A DNA stretch of 64,000 nt from Chondrilla cf. caribensis (GCA_964020155.1 OZ026546.1:4635400-4699399), one strand, 5' to 3'. Counted from the first letter of the stretch, positions 39,771-52,809 are shown. Numbers and translations are program-made. Notes: generated by a model not told the origin, from the sequence alone.

Positions 39771-40124
39771 ATGGAAGGGACTACAACATTACTCGAGCCC
39801 ATCTCATGCCAACCTTCACTGCTGGTACATCAACGGTGAATGTGACCTTGAAAATCACCAATGATGCCATCTTTGAAGGAACACAGTCTTTTGAGCTGCT
39901 GTTTTCGTCAGTATCGGTTCCTAATGTGATACTTGCTAGCAATAACCAGACTACAGTCTACATCTTGGATGACGACATGATAACTGTGTTCTTCAGTAGC
40001 AGGTTCTTCTCTGCTATGGAGAGTGATGGTGTATCTATTGTGGGTATCAATGCTAGTCTACCATCTGGAGGGACTGAAGTGGAGTTCTCTGTAGGTACTA
40101 CTGTAACACCTGGAACAGCACAAG
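39771..40124 (+). pseudogene. Stray Calx-beta B exon (copy of 20669-21022)
   Basis: A complete 354-bp exon with both splice sites, about 98% identical by eye to the last B exon of the 14-Calx-beta gene (GRDYNITRAHLMPTFTAGTS, IFEGTQSFELLFSSVSVP). Flanking intron sequence is copied from about 39670. No A or C exon accompanies it, so it cannot make a whole domain. It could serve as an exon only if spliced to the gene starting at 41757, which is in the same orientation; its 1-1 phase would allow that. Confidence 0.65.
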
Positions 40125-40156
40125 GTGAGGAAGCTAGATGCATGGATACAGTATTG

Positions 40157-41556
40157 TCCTAAACACGTGGCAATGATGATGGGATGGCAGTGAAGCACGT
40201 GTCACTGATTTTACCGCCCCGAATACACGCCTGATCGGATGAGTTGTTCAGCTAGTGACTCGTGATTATTATCGAAAATTAATATCTCCGGGTTTACACA
40301 GGAATATCCATCTGGATTTGTGAGAAGACACTTCAGTGGGAATACGTATTTGGAAGTTTATTACAACCGTGGTAACGCAAAAACAATACGGTCGAGACAA
40401 ACTTGAGATTCAACTTGTGTGAACATGCCTAGTTTATAAAATGTAAGTATGCTCATACTCAAATGGCTACAAATTATGTGTGTGCTTTCATATATAGACA
40501 CAGACCCTGAGGTGTGTTTCAGAAATAGCTCAGTTAACAAATCAGCCACATAATACACTAGTACCAAATGGCAATACTACAGTGTGGTGCCCGAATTAAG
40601 CAGTTGTTCATCAACAAAATTGTGTAGTCTGCAAGAATGACAACATTCTGTTTCTGCACTGTAGTTCACACTTTCCACTTCATACTATTGTAACCTTGCA
40701 TACAGAAGGTTGGACTAAGTCAGACTGGTTTCTGGTACCAATAGAGAAAATGATAATTTTGTTATGTAATGCAGAACATGTCAAGAATGCTCTACTGACG
40801 ATATACACTGTAGTGTATAATTATTCCAGTGACATGGTTTTATACTGAATATTATGACCCGGGAAACAATTCAACCACAATGGATGCACTCACTCACTCA
40901 GTATTCAGTTTCACATAAGATCAGATGAAATCTTCATTACTGTACAAGAAATCCAGTCCATTCACAACTATAGCAAAGTCTTGCATTTTAATGTGTTAAT
41001 GATGTATAGGCCCACGACATTACCGCTGTAGACAATGCAATTAAAAGTTGAATTGGTATACTTTACACATCTGTGTGTTAATGTGTGAATAGTGAGTGTG
41101 AAACACGTGCAAATTTGTGAATTCCAATCCTGCCAATTGAGATCTCTCACACACAAAAAGTATAAGAAAATGAATTGGTACAGGTTGAGTGAAATTGAAA
41201 TTACATGTCCTTGTTAATGTGTGACATATCAACACAGAATGTGCCAAATACATGTGAATTGTACAAATTCTTGTGGTCAGCAATGGATGCCAGTGCAGGT
41301 ATAAAGTCCAGCAGTGTCCCACTGCTAGCAACTTGCAGGAAAACACAGAAATCGCAGGACCCAAAGACAGCACCTGTCATTCAAGGTTAGTTCTCCAGAT
41401 CTACTTCTTTCGCTTTATGCCATTTACAACATATGCCTGTTTTACTACATACTGCTGGCCAAGCTGGATTCTCAGCATGTCACTACCTATTAACTATTGC
41501 TATCCACTAAAGAGACAATTGGGGTTCATCTTTGGCCGTTATCACACTGCATCTAG
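40157..41556. repeat. Segmental duplication, copy 2
   Basis: Copy of 24092-25200 joined directly to the stray Calx-beta exon segment, so about 3.05 kb between them in the source (21037-24092) is missing. It includes a dead copy of the 24150-24318 minus-strand exon. A block of about 300 bp (near 40552-40857) has no match in copy 1. I see no gene in it. Confidence 0.7.
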
Positions 41557-41756
41557 TCTAGATCAAGTTATTCCCCAGCTTTTTACTTGCCTTCACATAC
41601 ATGATATACTTTGTAATATTATATATTACCTTATTATTATATTACGATCATCAGTTGTTAACTCAATCCTTCTCACCCTCATACTAGGTTTGTAAATTGG
41701 CTGCTAACAGGCGAGTGTAAAGATCAAATTTTGGTTTCAAGGGACGCAAACACAAT

Positions 41757-42349
41757 ATGAAAACTGCAATAATAGCTTCCATTCTCTGCCTCATTTCACT
41801 GAGCCAATTCTCCACAACCATGGGCATTTCACCAGATTTGCTTTCTTATGGTGAGAAACCACACTGTACCCACACCCTATACATTGTCAATGTGGTGTTT
41901 TTCAAATGACAGTATGTTGATCACTATAATATTGTACTCTATATAGACAATGAAGTAATAACTTTAGACACCCAAAGTACATACAGTGTATCAGAAGGAG
42001 AAGGGATGGTGGCCCTCCAGCTAACATTTAATTGGCCTACCTAGCGGGGGACTAGCTGCTGAGTTGACTGTGGATCTTACCATAGATATTTTGGATGTCA
42101 CTACTGAAGGTTGGTACCTCCTGCATACATGCACACGTGCACACATGCATGCATGTCACACGCACACGCACACACACGCACACACACACATGCACATGCA
42201 CAAACACACGCACGCACACACACACACACACACACACATGCATGCACGCACATGCACAAACACATGCACACACACACACACACACATGCATGCACACACA
42301 TGCACACATGCATGCATGTTCACACGCACACCCACGCACACATGCACAT

Positions 42350-42413
<64 letters not shown>

Positions 42414-42956
42414 ACAGACACACACACACTATGTTGGCATAATATACGCACACGTAAGTATATAATTTACACAAACATTATTGTGTATGTACACCACATG
42501 CAGAGACATACAATGTCATGCTTGCACACAATACCAGTACACATCTAACTTTATGCATTCAATCTGAGCCTAAGTCACCATGCATAATATTTCTCTTCTC
42601 AACAGTTCTCGATACATTTTTGGGTTCAACTTCAGTCACTCTCCCAGCAACAACTGATACTCAAATAACTGTAAATGTGGACATTATTATCATTGATGAT
42701 GACACTCTCGAAGACGATGAGATATTCATTGCTAATTTGACAACATCCCAAAAAAACATCAACGTTCTCAACGGGGTGGCAACAATTACAATAATAGACG
42801 ATGACAGTGAGTACTCGTTGACAGATACTCGATTACAGTAACACACACAAGCACACGCACACACGCGCGCGTGCGCACACACACACATACACACACACAT
42901 GCACACATGCACACACTCCCCCCACACAGGCACGCACACACACACATACATGGCAT

Positions 42957-43049
<93 letters not shown>

Positions 43050-44380
43050 CACACACTCCCCACACACAGACACGCACACATACACATACATGGCACGCAC
43101 ACACATGCACAATATTTTGTGTTGGGTGTCGATCTGATACGTAGTCCCAGTATACATTACATTTGCTTTAATACAGTACCAGAGAGATAGTGCAATCAGC
43201 ATTAAGTGTACAGCTCCGTATTTGGCTATAGATTAGAAACAAGAGTGGGTAGAATACAAAATCCCTGTTATTATCCCTATCCCTTGCTATTTTTTTCAAA
43301 TTGAACCATCTTGCATTGAATGATTGAATTGAACATTGTGCATTTAGCCTCGATTAATTGTATGTACCTTGTTGAATTATTTCTCTGGCTTGATGTTGTA
43401 GTGGTGTATGTTGATTTTGGAAGACCCGAGTACAAGGTGCATGAACAGGATGGGAGTCTGGAGATAACGCTGCTAGTTCAAGGGCCTAGCTTAACTGAAA
43501 GGGAATTCGACATTTACCTCCAGTCTGTAGCGGGTACCGCTATTGGTAAGTGCACATACGTAGATGTAATACAATAATTTCATTACTATATGACATACTG
43601 TATTATGTATAATTTCCATGGCAGAGACTCCTATATAATATAATATGCAGCTATTTTTCAATGTACAAAACATGGCAATCATAAACAGATCCAATTATTT
43701 AGCTATCGATGCAATTATTATGACATCAACAGATGCTATACTGGTGAAGACAGGGACACTCAGTCAGTATATGATGTATACATTAAATGCCCTCCCCCTT
43801 TTGATTTGTCATTTTATAAGTCATACTAATACCTCATGCACTTGCCTTAGCCACAAAATATTATGTATAATATAATGTCATGAAGATCACACACTGTGTA
43901 CAGATCACTATGTTAGATTTACTAAGGATAAAACTCAATAATCAAGACAATGAAAGAATAATTATCCTACTGAATTTCCATAATGGAATCCATATACTCA
44001 TATATTGAATAATTTGTTATGGTGATGTTTGTCATATAATCTTTCCTTCATGCACATCCATCGTAACAGAATTTTTTGGGAATTTAACATTTGTTATGTG
44101 CGCATACAATTATACGAAATTAACGATATTATTATAATACATTGTATTATAATATTACATAGAAGGAGAGGATTATTGCATTGCGGACGAGGGAAGGCTC
44201 ACGTTTGCACCCGGAGAGATGTCAAAAACTGTGCAGGTGTGTATCACTCAGGATGGGATTTATGAGAATTCAGAAAGCTTCACCTTGCACCTGAACTCCA
44301 TGGATGAACATGTGTCCAGCAAACAACCCTACGTCACTGTTACAATAGAGGATGGACGGTCTTGCCCATGTGAGGAATAA
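41757..44380 (+). CDS. Small secreted Calx-beta protein (one frameshift)
   Basis: Exons: 41757-41850 (start and signal peptide, KTAIIASILCLISLSQFSTT), 41947-42109, 42606-42806, 43402-43545, 44163-44380. They encode two Calx-beta domains (DDDTLEDDEIFIANL; ITQDGIYENSESFTLHL) and end VTIEDGRSCPCEE with no membrane helix, so a secreted protein of about 270 residues. Exon 41947-42109 is 163 bp, one base more than the multiple of three required, and the frame breaks at LTFNWP / SGGLAAELTVDL near 42035-42045. That is either one inserted base (assembly error or recent mutation) or a dead gene. All other exons are in phase with good splice sites. A polyadenylation signal AATAAA lies at 44439-44444. 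It is a diverged relative of the two larger Calx-beta genes, in the same orientation. Confidence 0.75.
42120..42430. repeat. (CA)n with CACG/CATG variants in intron 2
   Basis: About 310 bp of CA-rich repeat with many ACGC and ATGC variants, ending in a pure CA run of about 60 bp. The next intron has a second tract (42841-43110) with two imperfect copies of a unit containing ACTCCCC and ACATGGCA. Confidence 0.9.
42841..43110. repeat. CA-rich minisatellite in intron 3
   Basis: CA repeat of about 120 bp flanked on both sides by similar segments (CACACTCCCC...CACAGGCACGCACAC and CACACTCCCC...CACAGACACGCACAC, each followed by ATACATGGCA), suggesting slippage duplication of a larger unit. Confidence 0.85.
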
Positions 44381-44679
44381 TCAAACTCACTGTGTCATTT
44401 TCGTAAGATCAGAGAATGGAGTCATTGTTAATCCCATTAATAAATTAAACTCATCATGGCAGTGTCTTATTGCACATATCATCATTATTATTTGCAAATA
44501 TTTGTGTAATAGTTAAAAAAATAAATCCTTCATATTTTTATTTTGTTTTTCAAAATTATAATAAGTATTTTCAGTGGAATAATTATTATTGAAATATGAT
44601 GTATTATTATTATTCCACTATCATAATAATATTATACATAGCATATTGAATAAACTATATATATATATATATATAGCTT

Positions 44680-45070
44680 GTATGAAACAATTCCCATCTC
44701 CGTGTATGCCCCTAACTCTAACTACATTTGGAGGTGCATGCTTAATATTTTGTCATGTATGGAAGAGTACATAGGAGAAATAATAATGTTAAGCACCTTC
44801 TTTTGTAGGTCATGGGAGAGGGCCGGGGATATGTCTTTCTGATATTTTAGCCAGACCTAGCTGTGGATGTAAACTAACATATGAAACAATGTCTGTATGT
44901 GTCCCCTAACCCTAACTACATCTGGAGGTGTTTAATATTTTTAATGTATGGGAAGGTATAGGATCAACAAACATTTAGCACCTATTCGCATTGCTCATGG
45001 GGGAGGGGGCGTGTCAACATGCTACTTTATGGATAACTAGCTGTGGATCCATACTACCTTATTATACGTT
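44680..45070 (-). repeat. 187-bp satellite family, left flank (reverse orientation)
   Basis: About two diverged units. Landmarks: GAAACAATTCCCATCTCC, GGAGGTGCATGCTTAATATT, GCTCATGGGGGAGGG. They match the reverse-orientation units at 63470-64000. They end where the 359-bp array begins. Confidence 0.6.
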
Positions 45071-45071
45071 T

Positions 45072-48000
45072 CTATGTACATTTCAATATAAGTGTAATAC
45101 GCCTTGTGGTGATAACTCAAGTGATTTGACACCACATTGCTGGTCACCAAGGGCTGCCCAGTGTCCGTGCCAAAGTCACGGATGCAATTTTGGATGCATA
45201 CAAACCGTCTTGGATGTGTTATGGGCCTTGTGGTGACAAGCAAAAAATTGTCAATTTTTATGCTTGTCACCACGGCCTCTCCTGTGTGCACATAATGCAT
45301 CATAGATGTAATACGAATGCACAGACACACTCCTGGAACTAATACGGTCCTTTTGATACCAAAAATGATAGGTGTTGTTGCTGATGAATATTCTGCCAGA
45401 TGTCCATATGGCACATAGCATTATACATTGGTATGTACATTTCAATATAAGTGTAATACGCCTTGTGGTGATAACTCAGGTGATTTGACACCACGTTGCT
45501 GGTCATCAAGGGCTGCCTAGTGTCCGTGCCAAACACACTAACCCCATTTCGAATGGATACAAACCGTCATGAGTGTGCTATGGGCCTCGTGGTGACAAGC
45601 AAAAAATTGTCAATTTTTATGCTTGTCACCACGGTCTCTCCTGTGTGCACATAATGCATCATAGATGTAATACGAATGCACGGACACACTCCTGGAACTA
45701 ATACGGTCCTTTTGATACCAAAATGATAGGTTTTGTTGCTGATGGAAATTCTCTCAGGTGTCCATATGGCACATAGCATAAAACATTTGTATGTACATTT
45801 CAATATAAGTGTAATACGCCTTGTAGTGATCACTCAGGTGATTTGACACCACGTTGCTGGTCACCAAGGGCTGCCCAGTGTCCGTGCCAAAGTCACGGAC
45901 GCAATTTCGGATGCATACAAACTGTCTTGGATGTGTTATGGGCCTCGTGGTGACAAGCAAAAAAATGTCAATTTTTATGCTTGTCACCACGGCCTCTCCT
46001 GTGTGCACATAATGCATCATAGGTCTAATACGAATGCATGGGCAAACTCCTGGAACTAATATGGTCCTTTTGATACCAAAAATGATAGGTTTTGTTGCTG
46101 ATGAAAATTCTCTCAAGTGTCCATATGGCACATAGCATTACACATTTGTGTGTACATTTCAATATAAGTGTAATACGCCTTGTAGTGATCACTCAGGTGA
46201 TTTGACATCACGTTGCTGGTCACCAAGGGCTGCCCAGTGTCCGTGCCAAACTCACAGACACAATTTCGGATGCATACAAGCCGTCATGAGTGTGCTATGG
46301 GCCTCGTGGTGACAAGCAAAAAATTGTCAATTTTTATGCTTGTCACCACGGCCTCTCCTGTGTGCACATAATGCATCATAGATGTAATACAAATGCACAG
46401 ACACACTCCTGGAACTAATATGGTCCTTTTGATACCAAAAATGATAGGTGTTGTTGCTGATGAATATTCTGCCAGATGTCCATATGGCACATAGCATTAT
46501 ACATTGGTATGTACATTTCAATATAAGTGTAATACGCCTTGTGGTGATAACTCAGGTGATTTGACACCACGTTGCTGGTCATCAAGGACTGCCTAGTGTC
46601 CGTGCCAAACACACTAACCCCATTTCGAATGGATACAAACCGTCATGAGTGTGCTATGGGCCTCGTGGTGACAAGCAAAAAATTGTCAATTTTTATGCTT
46701 GTCACCACGGTCTCTCCTGTGTGCACATAATGCATCATAGATGTAATACGAATGCATGGACACACTCCTGGAACTAATACGGTCCTTTTGATACCAAAAT
46801 GATAGGTTTTGTTGCTGATGGAAATTCTCTCAGGTGTCCATATGGCACATAGCATAAAACATTTGTATGTACATTTCAATATAAGTGTAATACGCCTTGT
46901 AGTGATCACTCAGGTGATTTGACACCACGTTGCCGGTCACCAAGGGCTGCCCAGTGTCCGTGCCAAAGTCACGGACGCAATTTCGGATGCATACAAACTG
47001 TCTTGGATGTGTTATGGGCCTCGTGGTGACAAGCAAAAAAATGTCAATTTTTATGCTTGTCACCACGGCCTCTCCTGTGTGCACATAATGCATCATAGGT
47101 CTAATACGAATGCATGGGCAAACTCCTGGAACTAATATGGTCCTTTTGATACCAAAAATGATAGGTTTTGTTGCTGATGGAAATTCTCTCAGGTGTCCAT
47201 ATGGCACATAGCATTACACATTTGTGTGTACATTTCAATATAAGTGTAATACGCCTTGTGGTGATCACTCAGGTGATTTGACATCACGTTGCTGGTCACC
47301 AAGGGCTGCCCAGTGTCCGTGCCAAACTCACAGACACAATTTCGGATGCATACAAGCCGTCATGAGTGTGCTATGGGCCTCGTGGTGACAAGCAAAAAAT
47401 TGTCAATTTTTATGCTTGTCACCACGGCCTCTCCTGTGTGCACATAATGCATCATGGGTCTAATACAAATGCACGGACACATTCCTGGAACTAACACAGT
47501 CCTTTTGATACCAAAAATGATAGGTGTTGTTGCTGATGGAAATTCTCTCAGGTGTCCATATGGCACATAGCATTACACATTTGTGTGTACATTTCAATAT
47601 AAGTGTAATACGCCTTGTGGTGATCACTCAGGTGATTTGACATCACGTTGCTGGTCACCAAGGGCTGCCCAGTGTCCGTGCCAAACTCACAGACACAATT
47701 TCGGATGCATACAAGCTGTCATGAGTGTGCTATGGGCCTCGTGGTGACAAGCAAAAAATTGTCAATTTTTATGCTTGTCACCACGGTCTCTCCTGTGTGC
47801 ACATAATGCATCATAGATGTAATACGAATGCACAGACACACTCCTGGAACTAACACAGTCCTTTTGATACCAAAAATGATAGGTTTTGTTGCTGATGGAA
47901 ATTCTCTCAGGTGTCCATATGGAACATAGCATTACACATTTGTGTGTACATTTCAATATAAGTGTAATACGCCTTGTGGTGATCACTCAGGTGATTTGAC

Positions 48001-51000
48001 ATCACGTTGCTGGTCACCAAGGGCTGCCCAGTGTCCGTGCCAAACTCACAGACACAATTTCGGATGCATACAAGCCGTCATGAGTGTGCTATGGGCCTCG
48101 TGGTGACAAGCAAAAAATTGTCAATTTTTATGCTTGTCACCACGGTCTCTCCTGTGTGCACATAATGCATCATGGGTCTAATACAAATGCACGGACACAT
48201 TCCTGGAACTAACACAGTCCTTTTGATACCAAAAATGATAGGTTTTGTTGCTGATGAATATTCTGCCAGGTGTCCATATGGCACATAGCATTATACATTG
48301 GTATGTACATTTCAATATAAGTGTAATACGTCTAGTGGTTATAACTCAGGTGATTTGACACCACGTTGCTGGTCTCCAAGGGCTGCCCAGTGTCCGTGCC
48401 AAACTCACAGACACAATTTCGGATGTATACAAGCCGTCATGAGTGTGCTATGGGCCTCGTGGTGACAAGCAAAAAATTGTCAATTTTTATGCTTGTCACC
48501 ACGGTCTCTCCTGTGTGTACATAATGCATCATAGGTCTACTACGAATGCACGGACACACTCCTGGAACTAACACAGTCCTTTTGATACCAAAAATGATAG
48601 GTTTTGTTGCTGATGTAAATTCTCTCAGGTGTCCATATGGCACATAGCATTATACATTTGTGTGTACATTTCAATATAAGTGTAATACGCCTTGTGGTTA
48701 TAACTCAGGTGATTTGACACCACGTTGCCGGTCACCAAGGGCTGCCCAGTGTCCGTGCCAAAGTCACCAACACAATTTCGGATGCATACAAACCGTCTTG
48801 GATGTGTTATGGGCCTCGTGGTGACAAGCAAAAAAATGTCAATTTTTATGCTTGTCACCACGGCCTCTCCTGTGTGCACATAATGCATCATAGATCTAAT
48901 ACGAATGCACGGACAAACTCCTGGAACTAATACGGTCCTTTTGATAACAAAAATAGTAGGTTTTGTTGCTGATGAATATTCTGCCAGATGTCCATATGGC
49001 ACATAGCATTACACATTTGTATGCACATTTCAATATAAGTGTAATACGCGTAGTGGTGATAACTCAAGTGATTTGACACCACGTTGCTAGTCATCAAGGG
49101 CTGCCTAGTGTCCGTGCCAAACACACTAACCCCATTTCGAATGCATACCAACCGTTCTGAGTGTGCTATGGGCCTCGTGGTGACAAGCAAAAAAATATCA
49201 ATTTTTATGCTTGTCACCACGGCCTCTCCTGTGTGCACATAATGCATAATAGATCTAATACGAATGCACGGACACACTCCTGGAACTAACACAGTCCTTT
49301 TGATACCAAAAATGATAGGTTTTGTTGCTGATGGAAATTCTCTCAGGTGTCCATATGGAACATAGCATTACACATTTGTGTGTACATTTCAATATAAGTG
49401 TAATACGCCTTGTAGTGATCACTCAGGTGATTTGACATCACGTTGCTGGTCACCAAGGGCTGCCCAGTGTCCATGCAAAACTCACAGACACAATTTCGGA
49501 TGCATACAAGCCATCCTGAGTGTGCTATGGGCCTCGTGGTGACAAGCAAAAAATTGTCAATTTTTATGCTTGTCACCACGGCCTCTCCTGTGTGCACATA
49601 ATGCATCATAGGTCTAATACAAATGCACGGACACATTCCTGGAACTAACACAGTCCTTTTGATACCAAAAATGATAGGTTTGTTGCTGATGAATATTCTG
49701 CCAGGTGTCCATATGGCACATAGCATTATACATTGGTATGTACATTTCAATATAAGTGTAATACGCCTTGTGGTTATAACTGAGGTGATTTGACACCACG
49801 TTGCTGGTCATCAAGGGCTGCCCAGTGTCCGTGCCAAACTCACAGACACAATTTCGGATGCATACAAGCCATCATGAGTGTGCTATGGGCCTCGTGGTGA
49901 CAAGCAAAAAATTGTCAATGTATATGCTTGTCACCACGGCCTCTCCTGTGTGCACATAATGCATCATAGGTCTACTACGAATGCACAGACACACTCCTGG
50001 AACTAACACAGTCCTTTTGATACCAAAAATGATAGGTTTTGTTGCTGATGGAAATTCTCTCAGGTGTCCATATGGAACATAGCATTACACATTTGTGTGT
50101 ACATTTCAATATAAGTGTAATACGCCTTGTAGTGATCACTCAGGTGATTTGACATCACGTTGCTGGTCACCAAGGGCTGCCCAGTGTCCATGCCAAACTC
50201 ACAGACACAATTTCGGATGCATACAAGCCATCCTGAGTGTGCTATGGGCCTCGTGGTGACAAGCAAAAAATTGTCAATTTTTATGCTTGTCACCACGGCC
50301 TCTCCTGTGTGTACGTAATGCATCATAGGTCTAATACAAATGCACGGACACATTCCTGGAACTAACACAGTCCTTTTGATACCAAAAATGATAGGTTTTA
50401 TTGCTGATGAATATTCTGCCAGGTGTCCATATGGCACATAGCATTATACATTGGTATGTACATTTCAATATAAGTGTAATACGCCTTGTGGTTATAACTG
50501 AGGTGATTTGACACCACGTTGCTGGTCACCAAGGGCTGCCCAGTGTCCGTGCCAAACTCACAGACACAATTGCGGATGCATACAAGCTGTCATGAGTGTG
50601 CTATGGGCCTCGTGGTGACAAGCAAAAAATTGTCAATTTTTATGCTTGTCACCACGGCCTCTCCTGTGTGCACATAATGCATCATAGGTCTACTACGAAT
50701 GCACAGACACACTCCTGGAACTAACACAGTCCTTTTGATAACAAAAATGATAGGTTTTGTTGCTGATGGAAATTCTCTCAGGGGTCCATATGGAACATAG
50801 CATTACACATTTGTGTGTACATTTCAATATATGTGTAATACGCGTAGTGGTGATAACTCAAGTGATTTGACACCACGTTGCTAGTCATCAAGGGCTGCCT
50901 AGTGTCCGTGCCAAACACACTAACCCCATTTCGAATGCATACCAACCGTTCTGAGTGTGCTATGGGCCTCGTGGTGACAAGCAAAAAATTATTAATTTTT

Positions 51001-51380
51001 ATGCTTGTCACCACGGCCTCTCCTGTGTGCACATAATGCATAATAGATCTAATACGAATGCACGGACACACTCCTGGAACTAATACAGTCCTTTTGATAA
51101 CAAAAATGATAGGTTTTGTTGCTGATGAAAATTCTCTCAAGTGTCCATATGGCACATAGCATTATACATTTTTATGTGATAACTCAAGTGATTTGACACC
51201 ACGTTGCTGGTCACCAAGGGCTGCCTAGTGTCCATGCCAAACTCACCAACACAATTTCGGATGCATACAAATGATCTAGTACGAATGCACGGACACACTG
51301 CTGCAACAAATACGGTCCTTCTGATAATAAAAAAATATAGGTTTTGATGCCAATCAAAATTTCTCCCAGGTGTCCATATC
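45072..51380. repeat. 359-bp satellite array, about 18 units
   Basis: Tandem units of about 359 bp start near 45072, 45430, 45788, 46148, 46506 and so on to 50816, with a shortened unit from 51170. Each contains TACATTTCAATATAAGTG, TGACACCACGTTGCTGGTCA, a long palindrome and CCATATGGCACATAGCAT. Higher-order structure: 45250-46325 and 46326-47400 are near-identical three-unit blocks; two-unit (717 bp) and five-unit (about 1794 bp) repeats occur further on. Minus-strand reading frames of 68-125 codons occur in many units but shift from unit to unit and have no recognisable product, so I treat the array as non-coding. Confidence 0.9.
45224..45277. repeat. 54-bp palindrome inside the 359-bp unit (first example)
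   Basis: GGCCTTGTGGTGACAAGC followed by A-rich DNA pairs with TGCTTGTCACCACGGCC; arms of about 26 bp with one or two mismatches and a near-zero spacer. It is repeated in every full unit, and the arms stay complementary despite substitutions elsewhere. Confidence 0.8.
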
Positions 51381-51384
51381 ACGT

Positions 51385-52210
51385 TAAGCCCCCTCCCCCA
51401 TGTGCTATGCATAAAGGTGCTGAGCATTTTCTCTCCTATACTCTCCCATACGTATATTGAAAAAATATTAAGAACCTTCGAATGTAGATGGGATTACGGG
51501 CCACCTATTGAGATGAGAGTTGTTTCAAAAGTTATTTCACGTCCCCAGCTAGGTCTGTCTAAAATATCAAGTTGACACGCCCCCTCCCCCCTGATCTATG
51601 CAATAAGGTGTTTAGGATTTTCTCTCCCATACTATCCCATACAAATATTAAGCACCTTCCAATGTAGCTGAAGTTACGGGTCATTTATTGAAATTGGAAT
51701 TGCTTTAGAAGTTAGTTCACGTCCCTAACAAGGTCTGTCTAAATTATCAAGTTGACACGCCCTCTCTCCCATGAGCTATGCAAAAAAGTGCTCAGTGTTT
51801 TCTCTCCTATATTCTTAAATACGGTATACTACGTACCTTATGAAACAAATTTTGTCTCTGTAGGTAGTACCTAACTCTCACTACACCCGGAGGTGCATAA
51901 TACAGTGGAACCTCTCTACAAAGGACACATTGGGACCAGGTAATTTGTCCACTGAAGAGAGGTTGTCCACTCTTCAGAGGTAAAAAAATGTATTAGCACT
52001 ATAGGAAAACCTACTTTTGGTACCTTACAGAGTGTCCTTTGTAGGGAGGTAATTTCTATGGTGTCCTTTATTGGGAGAGTCCTTTAATAGAGGTTCTACT
52101 GTATTTCTAAATGTATGGGAAGGTATAGGATCAAAAAACGTTAAGCACCTTTTTGCGTAGCTCATGTGAGGTCATGGGCATCAGCATGACATTTCATGGA
52201 GACCTAGCTG
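51385..52210 (+). repeat. 187-bp satellite family, right flank (forward, then reversed)
   Basis: 51385-51830 holds about two and a half diverged units in forward orientation (AAGGTGCTGAGCATTTTCTC, TATTAAGAACCTTCGAATGTAG, CACGTCCCCAGCTAGGTCTG). After about 51840 the orientation flips (GAAACAAATTTTGTCTCTG, CCGGAGGTGCATAA), and this unit is interrupted by a pogo-like MITE. Together with 44680-45070, the 359-bp array is bracketed by inverted copies of this family. Confidence 0.6.
51903..52101. mobile_element. pogo/Tigger-like MITE inserted in a satellite unit
   Basis: 199 bp, CAGTGGAACCTCTCT to GAGGTTCTACTG, flanked by TA. The satellite sequence resumes on both sides (GAGGTGCATAA / TTTCTAAATGTATGGG). 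Relative of 15278-15475. Confidence 0.75.
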
Positions 52211-52620
52211 TGGACCTATATACACTAGCTAGTACACCACGCAAACATGCACAAACATACACACACATGCACACACGAACACACACACACACACATGCAC
52301 GTACACATACACACATGCATGTACACACACGCATGCACCCATGCACGCACACACATGCTATACATGATAACCCAAGTAACAATAACAGAATGGACATATG
52401 TACATACATTAAGCAAACTAATGCAAGGTTCCTCCAGCTCTCCTAGGACATAGCACCCAATGGTTGTGCCATTGAATTCTAGCACTTTGCTGTGAAAACC
52501 ACTATCCTACTTATTTCAAGAAAGAATTGGTTGAAGGAAGCCAAGTGCTACTGGTATCACAGAGTATATATAGAGCCTCTGTCAGGTGTCCACACCATTT
52601 TAGTGACGTCAAACAAAATA
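52211..52620. other. Gene-poor spacer with a short CA/TG tract
   Basis: 52240-52350 is an imperfect ACAC/ATGC repeat. Nothing else recognisable. Confidence 0.5.
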
Positions 52621-52780
52621 CAGTGAAACCTCTCTAATCCGACACTCAATGGGACCTGAGAATAATGTTGGATTAGGAGGTTGTTGGATTATGAAGTGCT
52701 TCTTACCATACTTATGTATGGTGACTGTACCTCATGTAATGGTCGGATTAGAGAGGTGTCGGATTAGCGAGGTTTCACGG
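52621..52780. mobile_element. pogo/Tigger-like MITE, different family
   Basis: 160 bp: CAGTGAAACCTCTCTAATCC to GATTAGCGAGGTTTCACGG, flanked by TA. Internal subrepeats TCCGACA / TCGGATTAG make it hairpin-like. The ends resemble the other pogo-like MITEs but the centre does not. Confidence 0.7.
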
Positions 52781-52809
52781 TAACATGGAACATGATTTAT
52801 TGATCAACA

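Noticed and set aside
42111..42548. CA-repeat region as a histidine-rich protein
   Set aside because: Microsatellite translation; the bordering exons splice around it.
45037..51427. Repeated minus-strand frames of 68-125 codons in the 359-bp array
   Set aside because: The unit length is not a multiple of three, frames break at different points, no splice or family signal is present, and they exist simply because the same non-coding unit is repeated.
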